A DNA stretch of 64,000 nucleotides from JBBEAM01 sp942491105 (GTDB lineage Bacteria > Pseudomonadota > Alphaproteobacteria > Kiloniellales > DSM-21159): positions 124,001-188,000 of the forward strand of contig CALNZX010000003.1 of the NCBI GenBank assembly GCA_942491105.1, read 5' to 3'. Under the pieces are notes generated by a model, which had not been told where the DNA came from, did no database searches, and was given only the letters and a program-made list of their open reading frames with translations. Of this stretch, positions 42,853 through 53,391 are shown piece by piece (positions within the stretch are counted from its first letter, which is position 1; each line of letters begins with the position of its first letter). The translations under genes and the position numbers were made by a program.

Positions 42853-44268
42853 ATGGACGATTGCTTGAAGGATCTGCAAGCCAAGCTGAGCGCCGTGGTC
42901 GGCGAGAGCCATGTGATCTCGGCGGCGGAGGCGCTGGCGCCGCATCTTAAGGACATGCGCGGCCTCTACAACGGCCGGTCGCCCTTCATGGTCCTGCCCG
43001 GATCGACGGAGGAGACCGCCGAGGTGGTGCGGCTCTGCGCCGCCGCCGGGGTGCCGATGGTGCCCCAGGGCGGCAACACCAGCCTGGTCGGCGCCTCCAT
43101 CCCGATGCAGGGCGAGGTGCTGATCGGGATGAAGCGGATGAACAGGATCCGCGAGCTCGACGCCGCCAACTTCACCGTCACCGTGGAGGCCGGCGCCATC
43201 CTGCAGCAGGTGCAGGAGGCCGCCGAGGCCGCCGACCGGCTGTTCCCGCTCAGCCTGGGCGCCGAGGGCTCCTGCCAGATCGGCGGCAATCTCTCGACCA
43301 ACGCCGGCGGCATCCAGGTGCTGCGCTATGGCAATACCCGCGAGCTGGTGCTGGGGATCGAGGCGGTGCTGCCCGACGGACGGCTGTGGAACGGCCTGCG
43401 CCGCCTGCGCAAGGACAACACCGGCTACGACCTGAAGCAGCTCTTCATCGGCGGCGAAGGCACCCTGGGCATCATCACCGCCGCCGTGCTGAAGCTCTAT
43501 CCCCGGCCGCGCGAGACGGTCACCGCCTTCGCCGCGGTGCGCGACCCCGCCGCCGCGACCGAGCTGCTCGCCCGGCTGCGCGGCGCCACCGGCGACGCCA
43601 TCTCGACCTTCGAGCTGATCCCCCGGCGCGGCCTCGACTTCGCGCTCAAGCATGTGCCGGGCATCCGCGATCCCCTGGGCGCGCCGCACGGCTGGTATGT
43701 GCTGATCGAGCTGCATGGCGGCGTCTCGGGGCAGGGCCTCGCCGACAGCCTGGAAACCGCGCTGGCCGAGGGCTACGAGGCTGGGCTGGTCGCCGACGCG
43801 GCGCTCGCCGCCAACGCGGCCCAGGGCCAGGATTTCCGCCGCATCCGCGAGGCCATCGTCGAGGCCCAGAAGCACGAGGGCGGCTCGATCAAGCATGACG
43901 TCTCGGTCCCGGTCTCCCAGGTCGCGCCCTTCATCGCGCGGGCGACGGAACTGGTCGAAAAGATGATCCCCGGCATCCGCCCGGTGCCCTTCGGCCACCT
44001 CGGCGACGGCAACATCCACTTCAACCTCAGCCAGCCCGAGGGCGCCGATCGCGAGGCCTTCCTCGCCCGCTGGGACGAGGTCAACCGCGCCGTCCACGAC
44101 ATTGTCGTCGAGCTTGGCGGCTCGATCTCCGCCGAGCACGGCATCGGACAGCTCAAGATCGCCGAGAACGCCCGCTTCAAGCCGCCGGTCGAACTGGAGA
44201 TGATGCGCGCGGTCAAGACCGCGCTCGACCCCCAGGGCCTGATGAACCCGGGCAAGGTGCTGGGCTAA
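42853..44268 (+). CDS. FAD-linked oxidoreductase, D-2-hydroxyacid dehydrogenase type
   Basis: A 471-residue flavoenzyme of the GlcD/D2HGDH group. The FAD-binding domain shows VPMVPQGGNTSLVGASIP and GAEGSCQIGGNLSTNAGGIQ. The C-terminal oxidase domain has FGHLGDGNIHFNLSQP, with metal-binding histidines, and ends AEHGIGQLK. It oxidises a D-2-hydroxyacid such as D-lactate or D-2-hydroxyglutarate; the nearest match in my view is the D-2-hydroxyglutarate type. It lies nine bases after Sua5, probably co-transcribed. Its stop overlaps the convergent gene's stop. Confidence 0.9.
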   Translation: MDDCLKDLQAKLSAVVGESHVISAAEALAPHLKDMRGLYNGRSPFMVLPGSTEETAEVVRLCAAAGVPMVPQGGNTSLVGASIPMQGEVLIGMKRMNRIRELDAANFTVTVEAGAILQQVQEAAEAADRLFPLSLGAEGSCQIGGNLSTNAGGIQVLRYGNTRELVLGIEAVLPDGRLWNGLRRLRKDNTGYDLKQLFIGGEGTLGIITAAVLKLYPRPRETVTAFAAVRDPAAATELLARLRGATGDAISTFELIPRRGLDFALKHVPGIRDPLGAPHGWYVLIELHGGVSGQGLADSLETALAEGYEAGLVADAALAANAAQGQDFRRIREAIVEAQKHEGGSIKHDVSVPVSQVAPFIARATELVEKMIPGIRPVPFGHLGDGNIHFNLSQPEGADREAFLARWDEVNRAVHDIVVELGGSISAEHGIGQLKIAENARFKPPVELEMMRAVKTALDPQGLMNPGKVLG

Positions 44269-44597
44269 TCCACCCCCTCGACCTCGTAGTCGCCGGTGGT
44301 GTAGGCGCGCTGGATACCGCAGCCCAGACCCATCGAGATCACCAGGTAGCCTTTGATGTCCCTGGGCCGCACCCAGGCGTCGAAGCCGAGCAGCCGGGGG
44401 AAGGTCAGGCTGGGGCTGGTGCGTTCCTCGAAATAGATTTTCTCGATGCTCTCCGGCGCGATCCGCAGCTCTTCGAGATACTGCGCCACTGCCGGGCGGC
44501 AGCGCCGCCCTTGATCGTAGGTAAAGGGATAGTCGGCCAGGGCCGCGAGCGGCAGCAGCCCGGCCAGCAGGAAAGCGGATAAGGCGAAGGCGCGCAT
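44265..44597 (-). CDS. Small secreted protein
   Basis: A 110-residue protein. The start at ATG 44597 gives a clean signal peptide (LSAFLLAGLLPLAALA, cleaved before DYPF); an ATG two codons earlier is equally possible. The mature 90 residues have two Cys (GRRCRPAVAQ and GLGCGIQRA) that could be linked, and a beta-type middle (KIYFEERTSPSLTF). No family is recognised. It is probably periplasmic. Confidence 0.65.
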   Translation of the reverse strand: MRAFALSAFLLAGLLPLAALADYPFTYDQGRRCRPAVAQYLEELRIAPESIEKIYFEERTSPSLTFPRLLGFDAWVRPRDIKGYLVISMGLGCGIQRAYTTGDYEVEGVD

Positions 44598-44699
44598 GGC
44601 CATAGCCTGCGCCCTGCGCGGGGCGGTGACAAGGCGGGCTTGCTGCATGGCCCGCGCAGCGCTAGGTAGAAAGAACCGGCTGCGAAAGGATCACCGCGT

Positions 44700-46493
44700 A
44701 TGACCGACTATACCGCCCCGCTCGACGACATGCGTTTCGTGCTGCGCGAGATCGCCGGCCTGCCGGAGATCGCCACGTTGCCGGGCTACGAGGAAGCCAG
44801 CGACGACCTGGCCGAGGCCATTCTCACCGAGGCCGGCAAGCTGTGCCGCGAGGAGCTGGCGCCGCTCAACCACGGCGGCGATATCGCCGGTTCGGTCTTC
44901 GAGAACGGCGTGGTGCGCACTCCCGAGGGCTTCAAGCAAGCCTACGCGCACTATGTCGAGGGCGGCTGGAATAGCCTGCCCTTCGACCCGGAGTTCGGCG
45001 GCCAGGGGCTGCCCTGGGCGCTGGCCATTCCGGTGCAGGAGATGCTGAATTCCGCCAACATGTCCTTCGCGCTCTGCCCGCTGCTCAACATCGGCGCGGT
45101 CGAGCTGCTGCAGACCCACGGCAGCGACGAACAGAAAGCCGTCTACCTCGCCAAGATGATCTCCGGCGAATGGACCGGAACCATGAACCTGACCGAGCCC
45201 CAGGCCGGCTCCGACGTCGGCGCGGTCAAGACCCGGGCCGAGAAGCAGGACGACGGCAGCTACCGGATCACCGGCCAGAAGATCTACATCACCTACGGCG
45301 AGCACGATTTCACCGAGAACATCGTCCACATGGTGCTGGCCCGCCTGCCCGGCGCGCCGGAAGGCACCAAGGGCATCAGCCTGTTCCTGGTGCCCAAGTA
45401 CCTGCCCAAGGCCGACGGCACGCCGGGCGAGCGCAACGACCTGCGCTGCGTCTCCATCGAGCACAAGCTGGGGATCAAGGCCTCGCCGACCTGCGTCATG
45501 TCCTACGGCGACGACGGCGGCGCCACCGGCTATCTGATCGGCCAGGAGAACGGCGGCATGGCCTGCATGTTCACCATGATGAACAACGCCCGTCTGGCGG
45601 TCGGCGTCCAGGGCATCGCCATCGCCGAGCGGGCCTATCAGCAGGCCGTGACCTATGCCCGCGAGCGGGTTCAGGGCCGCAGCCTCGACGGCAAGACCAA
45701 GAACGCCAGGATCGTCGGCCACCCGGACGTGCGGCGCATACTGATGACCATGCGCGCCACCACCGAGGCGGCGCGGGCGCTGGCCTTCTACACCGCCGGC
45801 GCGCTCGACCGGGCGCTGCGCCACCCCGACGCCGGCGAACGCGCCCGGCAGCAGCAGGACGTCGTCGACCTGCTGATCCCGGTGGTCAAGGCCTGGTGCA
45901 CGGATATCGGCTGCGAGGTCGCCTCGCTCGGCGTGCAGGTGCACGGCGGTATGGGTTTCATCGAGGAGACCGGCGCCGCCCAGCACTACCGCGACGCGCG
46001 CATCCTGCCGATCTACGAAGGCACCAACGGCATCCAGGCGATGGACCTGATCGGCCGCAAGATCTGCCGCCTCGAGGGCAAGCCGGTGCAGAGCTTCCTG
46101 GCCGGGGTGCAGGACACTCTCAATCATCTGGAAGACTTCCGCGACGACGACCTGATCGCGATCAACGAGGCCTTGAGCGAGGCTTCGGAAGCCTTGGAGG
46201 AAACCACCGGCTGGCTGCTCGAAACCTGGGCGTCGGATATCGAGGAGGCCGCCGCCGGAGCCACCCCCTATCTCAAGCTGTTCGGCACGGTCGCAGGCGG
46301 CTGGCTGCTGGCGCGCGGCGCCCTGGCGGCGCGGGAGAGTCTGGACCAGGATCAGGGCGACAAGGCTTTCCTGACCGCCAAGATCAAGACCGCCCGTTTC
46401 TATGCCGAGAACATCCTGCCCTTCGCCGCCGCCCAGGCCGTAGCCGCCCGCGGCGCGGCCTCCGTGCTGGCGCTGGAGGAAGAGCGCTTCTAG
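44700..46493 (+). CDS. Acyl-CoA dehydrogenase, long FadE/DmdC type
   Basis: A 597-residue enzyme with the extra N- and C-terminal domains of the DmdC-like group. Flavin- and substrate-binding motifs are SGEWTGTMNLTEPQAGSDVG and KIYITYGEHDF. The catalytic glutamate is in the YEGTNGIQAMDLIGRK motif. It introduces the first double bond in an acyl-CoA thioester. Substrate cannot be fixed: DmdC itself acts on methylmercaptopropionyl-CoA, but many relatives use ordinary fatty acyl-CoA. No other dmd gene is in the window. Repeat copy A follows its stop. Confidence 0.92.
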   Translation: MTDYTAPLDDMRFVLREIAGLPEIATLPGYEEASDDLAEAILTEAGKLCREELAPLNHGGDIAGSVFENGVVRTPEGFKQAYAHYVEGGWNSLPFDPEFGGQGLPWALAIPVQEMLNSANMSFALCPLLNIGAVELLQTHGSDEQKAVYLAKMISGEWTGTMNLTEPQAGSDVGAVKTRAEKQDDGSYRITGQKIYITYGEHDFTENIVHMVLARLPGAPEGTKGISLFLVPKYLPKADGTPGERNDLRCVSIEHKLGIKASPTCVMSYGDDGGATGYLIGQENGGMACMFTMMNNARLAVGVQGIAIAERAYQQAVTYARERVQGRSLDGKTKNARIVGHPDVRRILMTMRATTEAARALAFYTAGALDRALRHPDAGERARQQQDVVDLLIPVVKAWCTDIGCEVASLGVQVHGGMGFIEETGAAQHYRDARILPIYEGTNGIQAMDLIGRKICRLEGKPVQSFLAGVQDTLNHLEDFRDDDLIAINEALSEASEALEETTGWLLETWASDIEEAAAGATPYLKLFGTVAGGWLLARGALAARESLDQDQGDKAFLTAKIKTARFYAENILPFAAAQAVAARGAASVLALEEERF

Positions 46494-46501
46494 GCGCCCA
46501 A

Positions 46502-46564
46502 AACGAACCCCGGCGCCTCGGGGTATGAGACGCCGGGGACCATGGGATTAGGAAGATTCAGGGA
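46502..46564. repeat. Hairpin repeat, copy A
   Basis: AACGAACCCCGGCGCCT, then a CGCCGGGG partner at 46531-46538 giving an eight-pair stem, then a tail with TTAGGAAG and AGGGA. The same elements recur in the same order at 48868-48929. It sits just after the acyl-CoA dehydrogenase stop, where a terminator would be expected, though no T-tract follows directly. Confidence 0.7.
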
Positions 46565-46612
46565 CACCGTTTTTGGCATTGCGGCAAAGCCATGAAACAG
46601 CCTTAGGTTGTC

Positions 46613-47440
46613 CTAGCTTCTTGGAACATGGGCGGACACAGAAACGAACTCCCCGGGGATTTGATAGCTTCCATCCGAGTTTCGAGACGCCGCCACGGAA
46701 CTCAGAAATTCCCGGCTGACTTCTTCCCGGGTCGTTTCGTCGAACCGTTTGACCGCAAGGGCGACCGGGCCTCCCATCAAAACGGCATCGAGTACGGCGG
46801 CTTCGTCTTTGAAGGTCAACACCTCTGACTGGCGATGCTCGCTAATCTCTTTCAGCCCTACCTGATCGAAGAGTTGGGTGAGAGCGTTCGGCGCGCCGGT
46901 GCCGAAAAACATCGGGCAGACTTCAGATGCCACCCGCGCATCGACAATAGGAAATACGCCTGCCCAGCCGCAATTTTTACGTTCGCCCCAAACTGTCGCG
47001 GCAACGGTTCCGCCAGAGCCGACGACGCGAGCCATCTCCGCGACCGCCCTGTCCGGGTCCGGCATATACATCAATCCAAGCGCGCAAACGGCCGCGTCAA
47101 AGGCCTGGTCGGGCGGCTCCAATGTTTCGGCGGGCATCCGAAGCGCCGTGACGTTGCCGATAGACGCCGCGCTCAGCCGATTTATCAGATCGTCGATCAT
47201 TCCCTGAGACAGGTCCGTCGCAGTCACATGGCCATCTGGTCCAACTGCTTCGGCCAGACGCAATGTCACCATGCCGCTGCCAGACGCCGTCTCGATCACC
47301 TTTTGGCCTGGCTGAACATCTGCCATGCGAAGGAGCGTATCCTGCGCGGGTTTCAACTGTTGTTCCCAGCTGGTGTGGTAGTGGCTTGCCGCTGCGTCCC
47401 ACCCATAGCGTTGCACCCTGATCTGAAGTCTCGGGTCCAT
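46613..47440 (-). CDS. Class I SAM-dependent methyltransferase
   Basis: A 275-residue protein of the UbiE/UbiG-like fold. Motif I is VIETASGSGMVTLRLAEAVG, with the SAM-ribose acidic position in TATDLSQGM. The later motif AEMARVVGSGGTVAATVWGE is typical of small-molecule methyltransferases. The substrate is not deducible. Its ATG overlaps the OsmC gene stop by one base (TAATG), so the two are translationally coupled. Base composition is lower in GC than the flanking metabolic genes, suggesting acquisition with the rest of this cassette. Confidence 0.88.
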   Translation of the reverse strand: MDPRLQIRVQRYGWDAAASHYHTSWEQQLKPAQDTLLRMADVQPGQKVIETASGSGMVTLRLAEAVGPDGHVTATDLSQGMIDDLINRLSAASIGNVTALRMPAETLEPPDQAFDAAVCALGLMYMPDPDRAVAEMARVVGSGGTVAATVWGERKNCGWAGVFPIVDARVASEVCPMFFGTGAPNALTQLFDQVGLKEISEHRQSEVLTFKDEAAVLDAVLMGGPVALAVKRFDETTREEVSREFLSSVAASRNSDGSYQIPGEFVSVSAHVPRS

Positions 47441-47958
47441 TATGCGACCTCCGTCCCGATCATGCAGGTGACCTGCACTGGCTGTGCTTGCGTGAAGGCC
47501 AGATACCAGGGGTCGATCCGAAGCGCGCGGTCCACAAGGTCTTGGATCTTTTGCGCAGGCTCAGCGCCGGTGATCTTGAGTTCGACCCGCGTGCTGGACG
47601 GCACCGCGCTGGCCCCGGGCATGCCCAGCACGCCGCGATTGTCGAAGTCTTGCTCGACGGAAACAAAGACGCTGTCCAGGGTCACGTTCTCGCGCGCGGC
47701 GGTCATCTTTATGCCAATGGCTATGCAGCTGCACAGCGCGGCGCGCCCGAAAAACCCCGGAGACGGCGCGGTTCCCGTCCCGCCGATGGCCTCTGGCATG
47801 TCGATTTCGAATGTGTAGTCGCCGTCCGTAAACGTGCAGGCCAGCCCGTCCGTCACGGTTGCGGCACCCGTATTCGTGACCTGCGCGCGGTTCGGCCGCT
47901 TCTCAAACACGGCGATGGCGCGCTGCTGGCCTTCTCTGGCCTGGATATCTCTGTCCAT
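47440..47958 (-). CDS. OsmC family protein
   Basis: A 172-residue protein. The start at ATG 47958 follows AAGGAGACC; the longer open frame overlaps the regulatory region. The OsmC fold is suggested by the swapped beta start (AVFEKRPNRAQVTNTGAATV), the central helix FGRAALCSCIAIGIKMTA with its reactive cysteine region, and the final cysteine in VTCMIG. OsmC-like proteins reduce organic peroxides or handle thiol-reactive compounds. It is coupled to the methyltransferase and divergent from the HxlR regulator, which probably controls both. Confidence 0.83.
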   Translation of the reverse strand: MDRDIQAREGQQRAIAVFEKRPNRAQVTNTGAATVTDGLACTFTDGDYTFEIDMPEAIGGTGTAPSPGFFGRAALCSCIAIGIKMTAARENVTLDSVFVSVEQDFDNRGVLGMPGASAVPSSTRVELKITGAEPAQKIQDLVDRALRIDPWYLAFTQAQPVQVTCMIGTEVA

Positions 47959-48029
47959 CGGGGTCTCCTTCGTTGATGCGAAGAAGTTCCCCGTTTCGGC
48001 CCTGCCATGATAGTTCAAGAAATGCAGCA

Positions 48030-48044
48030 AAACCGCTACAGTTT
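48030..48044. promoter_or_regulatory. Candidate HxlR operator, AAAC-N7-GTTT
   Basis: An inverted repeat AAACCGCTACAGTTT in the 139-base gap between the divergent OsmC and HxlR starts. HxlR-type regulators usually bind such sites in the shared promoter region. This rests on position and symmetry alone. Confidence 0.4.
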
Positions 48045-48097
48045 CTGAAGTGGACGGGCCGTGCTTGCGCGGATCTACTGGGCTTGGAGGCGAGCGC

Positions 48098-48781
48098 ATG
48101 TCTAATAGGAACTACCCGAAATTCTGCCCGGTGGTAATGGCGGCGAGCTTGCTGGAGCCGCGTTGGACGATGCTCCTGTTATGCGAAATGTGGTCGGGGT
48201 CCACGCGCTTCAACGAGATACAGCGCGGCGTGCCGGGCATGTCACCCGGCCTCTTGTCAAAGCGGCTCAAGGAGATGGAGGCAAACGGGCTGGTTGAAAA
48301 AGTGGACGGGTCGTCCGGCAAACATGCCGAATACGTCACAACGCCGGTTGCCGACGAGTTGGAGCCGATCATCCGCAGCTTGGCGGAATGGGCCCATCGC
48401 AACGTCGATTGCAATGTCTCACTACAGGATTTGGACGCGCGGCTGCTGATGTGGAGTATACGGGGCAAGATTGACCTGTTGCACATGCCCAAGCGCAAGA
48501 GCGTCATCCAGTTCATCTTGCACGATGCGCCGAAAGAGACGTCAAACTATTGGCTGGTAGCCAAGCCGGGGGAGGAAACGGACCTCTGTTTCACCGACCC
48601 CAAATTTGACGTTGATCTCTACGTCGTTTGCGAGCTTCGCGCGCTCACCTCGGCGTTTATGGGGCATTCTTCGTTCGAAGCCGAGATCGAGCGGGGGCGG
48701 ATTTCTTTGATGGGGAATGACGCGCTGGCGCGAACGCTCACCAAGTGGCTCGTGCGCAGCAGCTTCGCGGAGGTGGCGTAA
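48098..48781 (+). CDS. HxlR family transcriptional regulator with C-terminal extension
   Basis: A 227-residue protein. The start at ATG 48098 follows TTGGAGGCG. The N-terminal winged helix is standard HxlR: CPVVMAASLLEPRWTMLLL, GSTRFNEIQRGVPGMSPGLL and SKRLKEMEANGLVEK. Beyond residue 110 there is a further domain of about 110 residues, resembling the SCP2-like ligand domain seen in long HxlR proteins (RGKIDLLHMPKRKSVIQF). It probably senses a hydrophobic or electrophilic compound and controls the divergent OsmC-methyltransferase pair. Confidence 0.88.
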   Translation: MSNRNYPKFCPVVMAASLLEPRWTMLLLCEMWSGSTRFNEIQRGVPGMSPGLLSKRLKEMEANGLVEKVDGSSGKHAEYVTTPVADELEPIIRSLAEWAHRNVDCNVSLQDLDARLLMWSIRGKIDLLHMPKRKSVIQFILHDAPKETSNYWLVAKPGEETDLCFTDPKFDVDLYVVCELRALTSAFMGHSSFEAEIERGRISLMGNDALARTLTKWLVRSSFAEVA

Positions 48782-48867
48782 CGTCTGCTTTGTTTCGGTA
48801 AATGCGCCAAATCCAGCTTAAACGTGAGTGCTTGTTGGCGCTAGAGGAGGCGAATCTCTAGCCCATA

Positions 48868-48929
48868 AACGAACCCCGGCGCCTTTCCGAGGAAAGACGC
48901 CGGGGCGCGGGTTTAGGAAGGTTTAGGGA
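48868..48929. repeat. Hairpin repeat, copy B
   Basis: AACGAACCCCGGCGCCT is identical to copy A. The outer stem CCCCGGCG/CGCCGGGG is kept and an inner CTTTCC/GGAAAG stem makes the hairpin longer. The tail TTTAGGAAG and TTTAGGGA also matches copy A. It lies between the HxlR gene and the BKACE gene. Confidence 0.7.
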
Positions 48930-48978
48930 TCTTCCTTGTGCCAAAGGTTAGATCATGTGGCATTGACATAGATCAATT

Positions 48979-49860
48979 CTATTTGAGATTCAGCTCCGCC
49001 CGAACCTCCGTCACGCTGGCCGGCTCGCCGCCTTCCCTGCGGACCATCGCAACCGCTTCCTCCAGCCAGGCGAGGTTGCTCATTTCCGTATGCCAGGGGG
49101 CGTCCTCCAGGCCGACGCGGACATGGCCGCCGCGCTCCACGGCGCCGGCGATCACCGGGCGGATATCGACGGCGAGGCCGGCGACCATCCAGGGCGCCCC
49201 CGGCACCAGATCGGACAGCAGCCGGTGAAAGGCCGTCAGCGCCCAGCGGGTTGCCGGGAAGCCGAAGCTGAAATCGTCGCTGAAAAAGGGCCGGTAGATT
49301 GGCTGCGGCAGGCCCTCGACCTCGGCGGCCAAGGCGGCGCCGAGCCGCGCGAAGCCGGGCTCGTAGAGCGCGAAGCAGGGATGCAGGCCGTGGCGTGCCG
49401 CCAGACGCAACCCATAGCGGATGTGCGACACCGGGTTGAGATAGACGAACCCCTCCTCGCCGGCCGCCCGCTCCTCGCGGTGGGAGAAGTGGACCGAACC
49501 GGGATCGATGACCAGGCATTCGATCAGGCCGCGCTTGGCCAGTTCCTCCACCGCGGCGAAGCGGATCTCCGGCACGATGGCATCCGGGTTCTCGGCGCTG
49601 CCGGCCAACGGCAGGCTCGGGTAGACGATGGCGTCGGTCTCGGCGCGAATCCCCTCGATGATCCGGGCATAGAGGCTCCAGTCGTCGTGCTGCCGCCCGC
49701 TCTCGGCGTCATAGGCGTGGACATGCAGGATCGCCGCGCCGGCCTGGGCGCAGGCGATGCCCTCGGCGACGATCTCCTCGACGGTGACCGGCATCAGGGG
49801 CTGACGCGTCCGGGTCCAGCCGCCGTTCAGCGCCACTTCCATCCAAACCTTCTTGCTCAT
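48979..49860 (-). CDS. BKACE family beta-keto acid cleavage enzyme
   Basis: A 293-residue TIM-barrel enzyme. The zinc and substrate motifs of the family (formerly DUF849) are visible: EVALNGGWTRTRQPLMPVT at the start, AGAAILHVHAYDAESGRQ with the two zinc histidines, and GGHVRVGLEDAPWH near the end. In most members the second motif reads HVHxRD, so Ala-Tyr here is a variation that may shift substrate. BKACE enzymes join a beta-keto acid with acetyl-CoA to give acetoacetate and a CoA ester. It is divergent from glycerol kinase with an 87-base gap. Confidence 0.9.
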   Translation of the reverse strand: MSKKVWMEVALNGGWTRTRQPLMPVTVEEIVAEGIACAQAGAAILHVHAYDAESGRQHDDWSLYARIIEGIRAETDAIVYPSLPLAGSAENPDAIVPEIRFAAVEELAKRGLIECLVIDPGSVHFSHREERAAGEEGFVYLNPVSHIRYGLRLAARHGLHPCFALYEPGFARLGAALAAEVEGLPQPIYRPFFSDDFSFGFPATRWALTAFHRLLSDLVPGAPWMVAGLAVDIRPVIAGAVERGGHVRVGLEDAPWHTEMSNLAWLEEAVAMVRREGGEPASVTEVRAELNLK

Positions 49861-49947
49861 GCGTCCCCCGCTCGTTTTCCGCGCGCTTGCTTTCCGTGTG
49901 GCGCCTCCGCACCATAGCGGAAAATCGCGACTCACAAAGAGGGCTCC

Positions 49948-51437
<1,490 letters not shown>

Positions 51438-51441
<4 letters not shown>

Positions 51442-52220
51442 GTCTCGCCCGCTTCACCCTTGAGACCGAGACCGCCGAAATCGTCGCCGCCCTGCGCCGC
51501 GACGGCGCGGCGGTAATCCGCGAGGCCGCGCCGCCGGAGGCCATCGAAGCGGTGCGTAGCGAGCTGCGCCCCCACTTTGACGCCGAGGGCACCCGCGACC
51601 AGAGCGACTTCAACGGCTACACCACCCTGCGGGTCGGCGGCATCCTGGGGCGCTCGCGCAGTTCCGCCGCGCTGATCGCCCATCCCAAGCTGCTGGAGAT
51701 CGCCGACGCGCTGCTGCTGCCGCACTGCGCCGCCTACCGCATCGGCAGCACCACCGGCATCGAAATCCATCCCGGCGAGTCCGCGCAGGTACTGCATCGC
51801 GACGACGCCATCTATCCCCTGCGGGTTCCCGGCATGGAGTTGCAGTTCAGCAGCAACTGGGCGCTCGACGCCTTCACCGAGGAGAACGGCGCGACCCGCC
51901 TGCTGCCCGGCAGCCATGCCTGGAAGGAGGCCACCATGATCGACGAGTCGGCCTGCATCCAGGCGACCATGCCCAAGGGTTCGGTGTTGCTCTACCTCGG
52001 TTCGCTGCTGCACGGCGGCGGCGCCAACCGCAGCAAGGCGCCGCGCATGGGGCTGGTGAATACCTACGCGCTAGGCTGGCTGCGCCAGGAAGAGAACCAG
52101 TACCTGACCGTGCCGCGCGACATCGCCGAGGGCTATCCCGAGCGGTTGCGGCGCCTGATGGGCTATCAGACCCATGGCCGGCTGCTCGGCTGGTATCCCG
52201 ACAATCCGGACGGTCATTAG
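51438..52220 (+). CDS. Phytanoyl-CoA dioxygenase (PhyH) family protein
   Basis: A 260-residue non-haem iron oxygenase. Iron ligands are His120 and Asp122 (QVLHRDD) and His192 (SLLHGGGANRS), with Arg198 for 2-oxoglutarate. The core phrase FTEENGATRLLPGSHAW is typical of PhyH. It starts in an ATGA overlap with glycerol kinase, which implies co-translation. Family members hydroxylate acyl-CoA chains or natural products; a glycerol-derived or lipid substrate is only a guess from the coupling. Confidence 0.87.
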
Positions 52221-52344
52221 CAAACTCCTCGGCGCGGGCCGATGACATTCGCCGCAAGCGCCCTACATGTCAGTCAGAACTTTTTCACAACGAGACCCCG
52301 GCCAGGCGCGTTGCCCGCGCCGCCGGAGCAACGGGAGAACATCG

Positions 52345-53320
52345 ATGGCTGACGACAAATCCAAGAGCGGCAAGACGGCTGCGGAGTCCCAGAAGGACGA
52401 TCCGAAGAAGAGCGGCACGGTCAGTACCCCCGCGGCCGGCGCCAGCAACGCCAACGCGACGGCCAATGCCAACGCCACCGCGAGCAAATACCGCTGCGAA
52501 TACCACCGCCAGCACCAAGGCGGGCAGCGCGGCTTCGGCGCCTCCGTCCGGAGGCAAGACCGAGGCCGGTAAGCCCTCGCCCAGTCGAACCGCGTCCGGC
52601 AAGACCGATGGCGGCAGCGGCCGCTGGGGCTGGATCGCGGCCGCGATCCTGGCGGTGCTCCTGGTCGGCGGCGGCCTTGCCATGAACGGCAAGCACGCGG
52701 AGACCGTCGGCGCCCTGGAACGCCAGCGCGACGATCTCACCACGCAGGTCGACGAGCTGCAGGGCCAGATCGAGGCCGAGCGCCAGGCGATCGATGGCTA
52801 TCCCAGCGCCACGGAGGCGCTCGAGGCGACCGAGGCGCAGCTTGCGGAGGCCGAGGCGCTACGCCAGACGGCCCTGGCCGAGGCCGAGGAACTGGCGGCG
52901 CGCCAGCAGGATCTGCAAGCCCGCCTGACCTCTCTTGAGGAGCAGCTGACCAGCCGTCAGGAAGCCTTCTCCGAGCTGGAAGAGCAAATCGCGGCTTCCC
53001 AGGAGGAGATCGCGCAGCTCGAGAGTCAGCGCGAAGCGGCCCGCGCCGCCCTCGAGGAAGCGCAAAGCAAGCAGCAGGCGGAGCAGGCCCAGGCCGAGGA
53101 GCTCAGCGCCGAGATCGCCGCCCTGACCGAGCGCCGCGACGCCATGGCCAGCGACGTCGAGCAGATCGGCGCCGACATCGCCACCGCCGTGCAGGCCCTC
53201 GACGCCGCGCGGCAAAAGCTGAGCGGAGGGGAAACCCAAGAGCCGGAACAGGGTGACGCCCAGCAGAGCGGCGACCAGGAAGGCGCCAGCGAGGAAGAGG
53301 GCGCGGCCCCGGCCGAGTGA
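52345..53320 (+). pseudogene. Membrane coiled-coil protein, single-base frameshift
   Basis: ATG 52345 (after CGGGAGAAC) opens a Lys/Ser/Asn/Ala-rich disordered head (MADDKSKSGK, then NANATANANATAS) that breaks into nonsense at 52488. The second frame resumes the same composition (NTAANTTASTKAGSAAS). Removing one A from the AAA at 52486-52488 joins them into about 324 residues. One membrane helix follows (WIAAAILAVLLVGGGLAM), then a long Gln/Glu/Ala coiled coil (about 130-300) and an acidic tail. No family is known to me. The intact downstream frame suggests a sequencing error or recent mutation rather than decay. Confidence 0.68.
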
Positions 53321-53391
53321 TCCGCGCCTAGCGCCCGCACCGCCTCGGCGGCGCGGGCTCTAGCGGGCCAAACCGGGCACCGGAAACGAGC

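Noticed and set aside
44700..46493. DMSP degradation gene dmdC
   Set aside because: The long architecture fits, but no dmdA, dmdB or dmdD-like neighbour exists and many relatives have other substrates.
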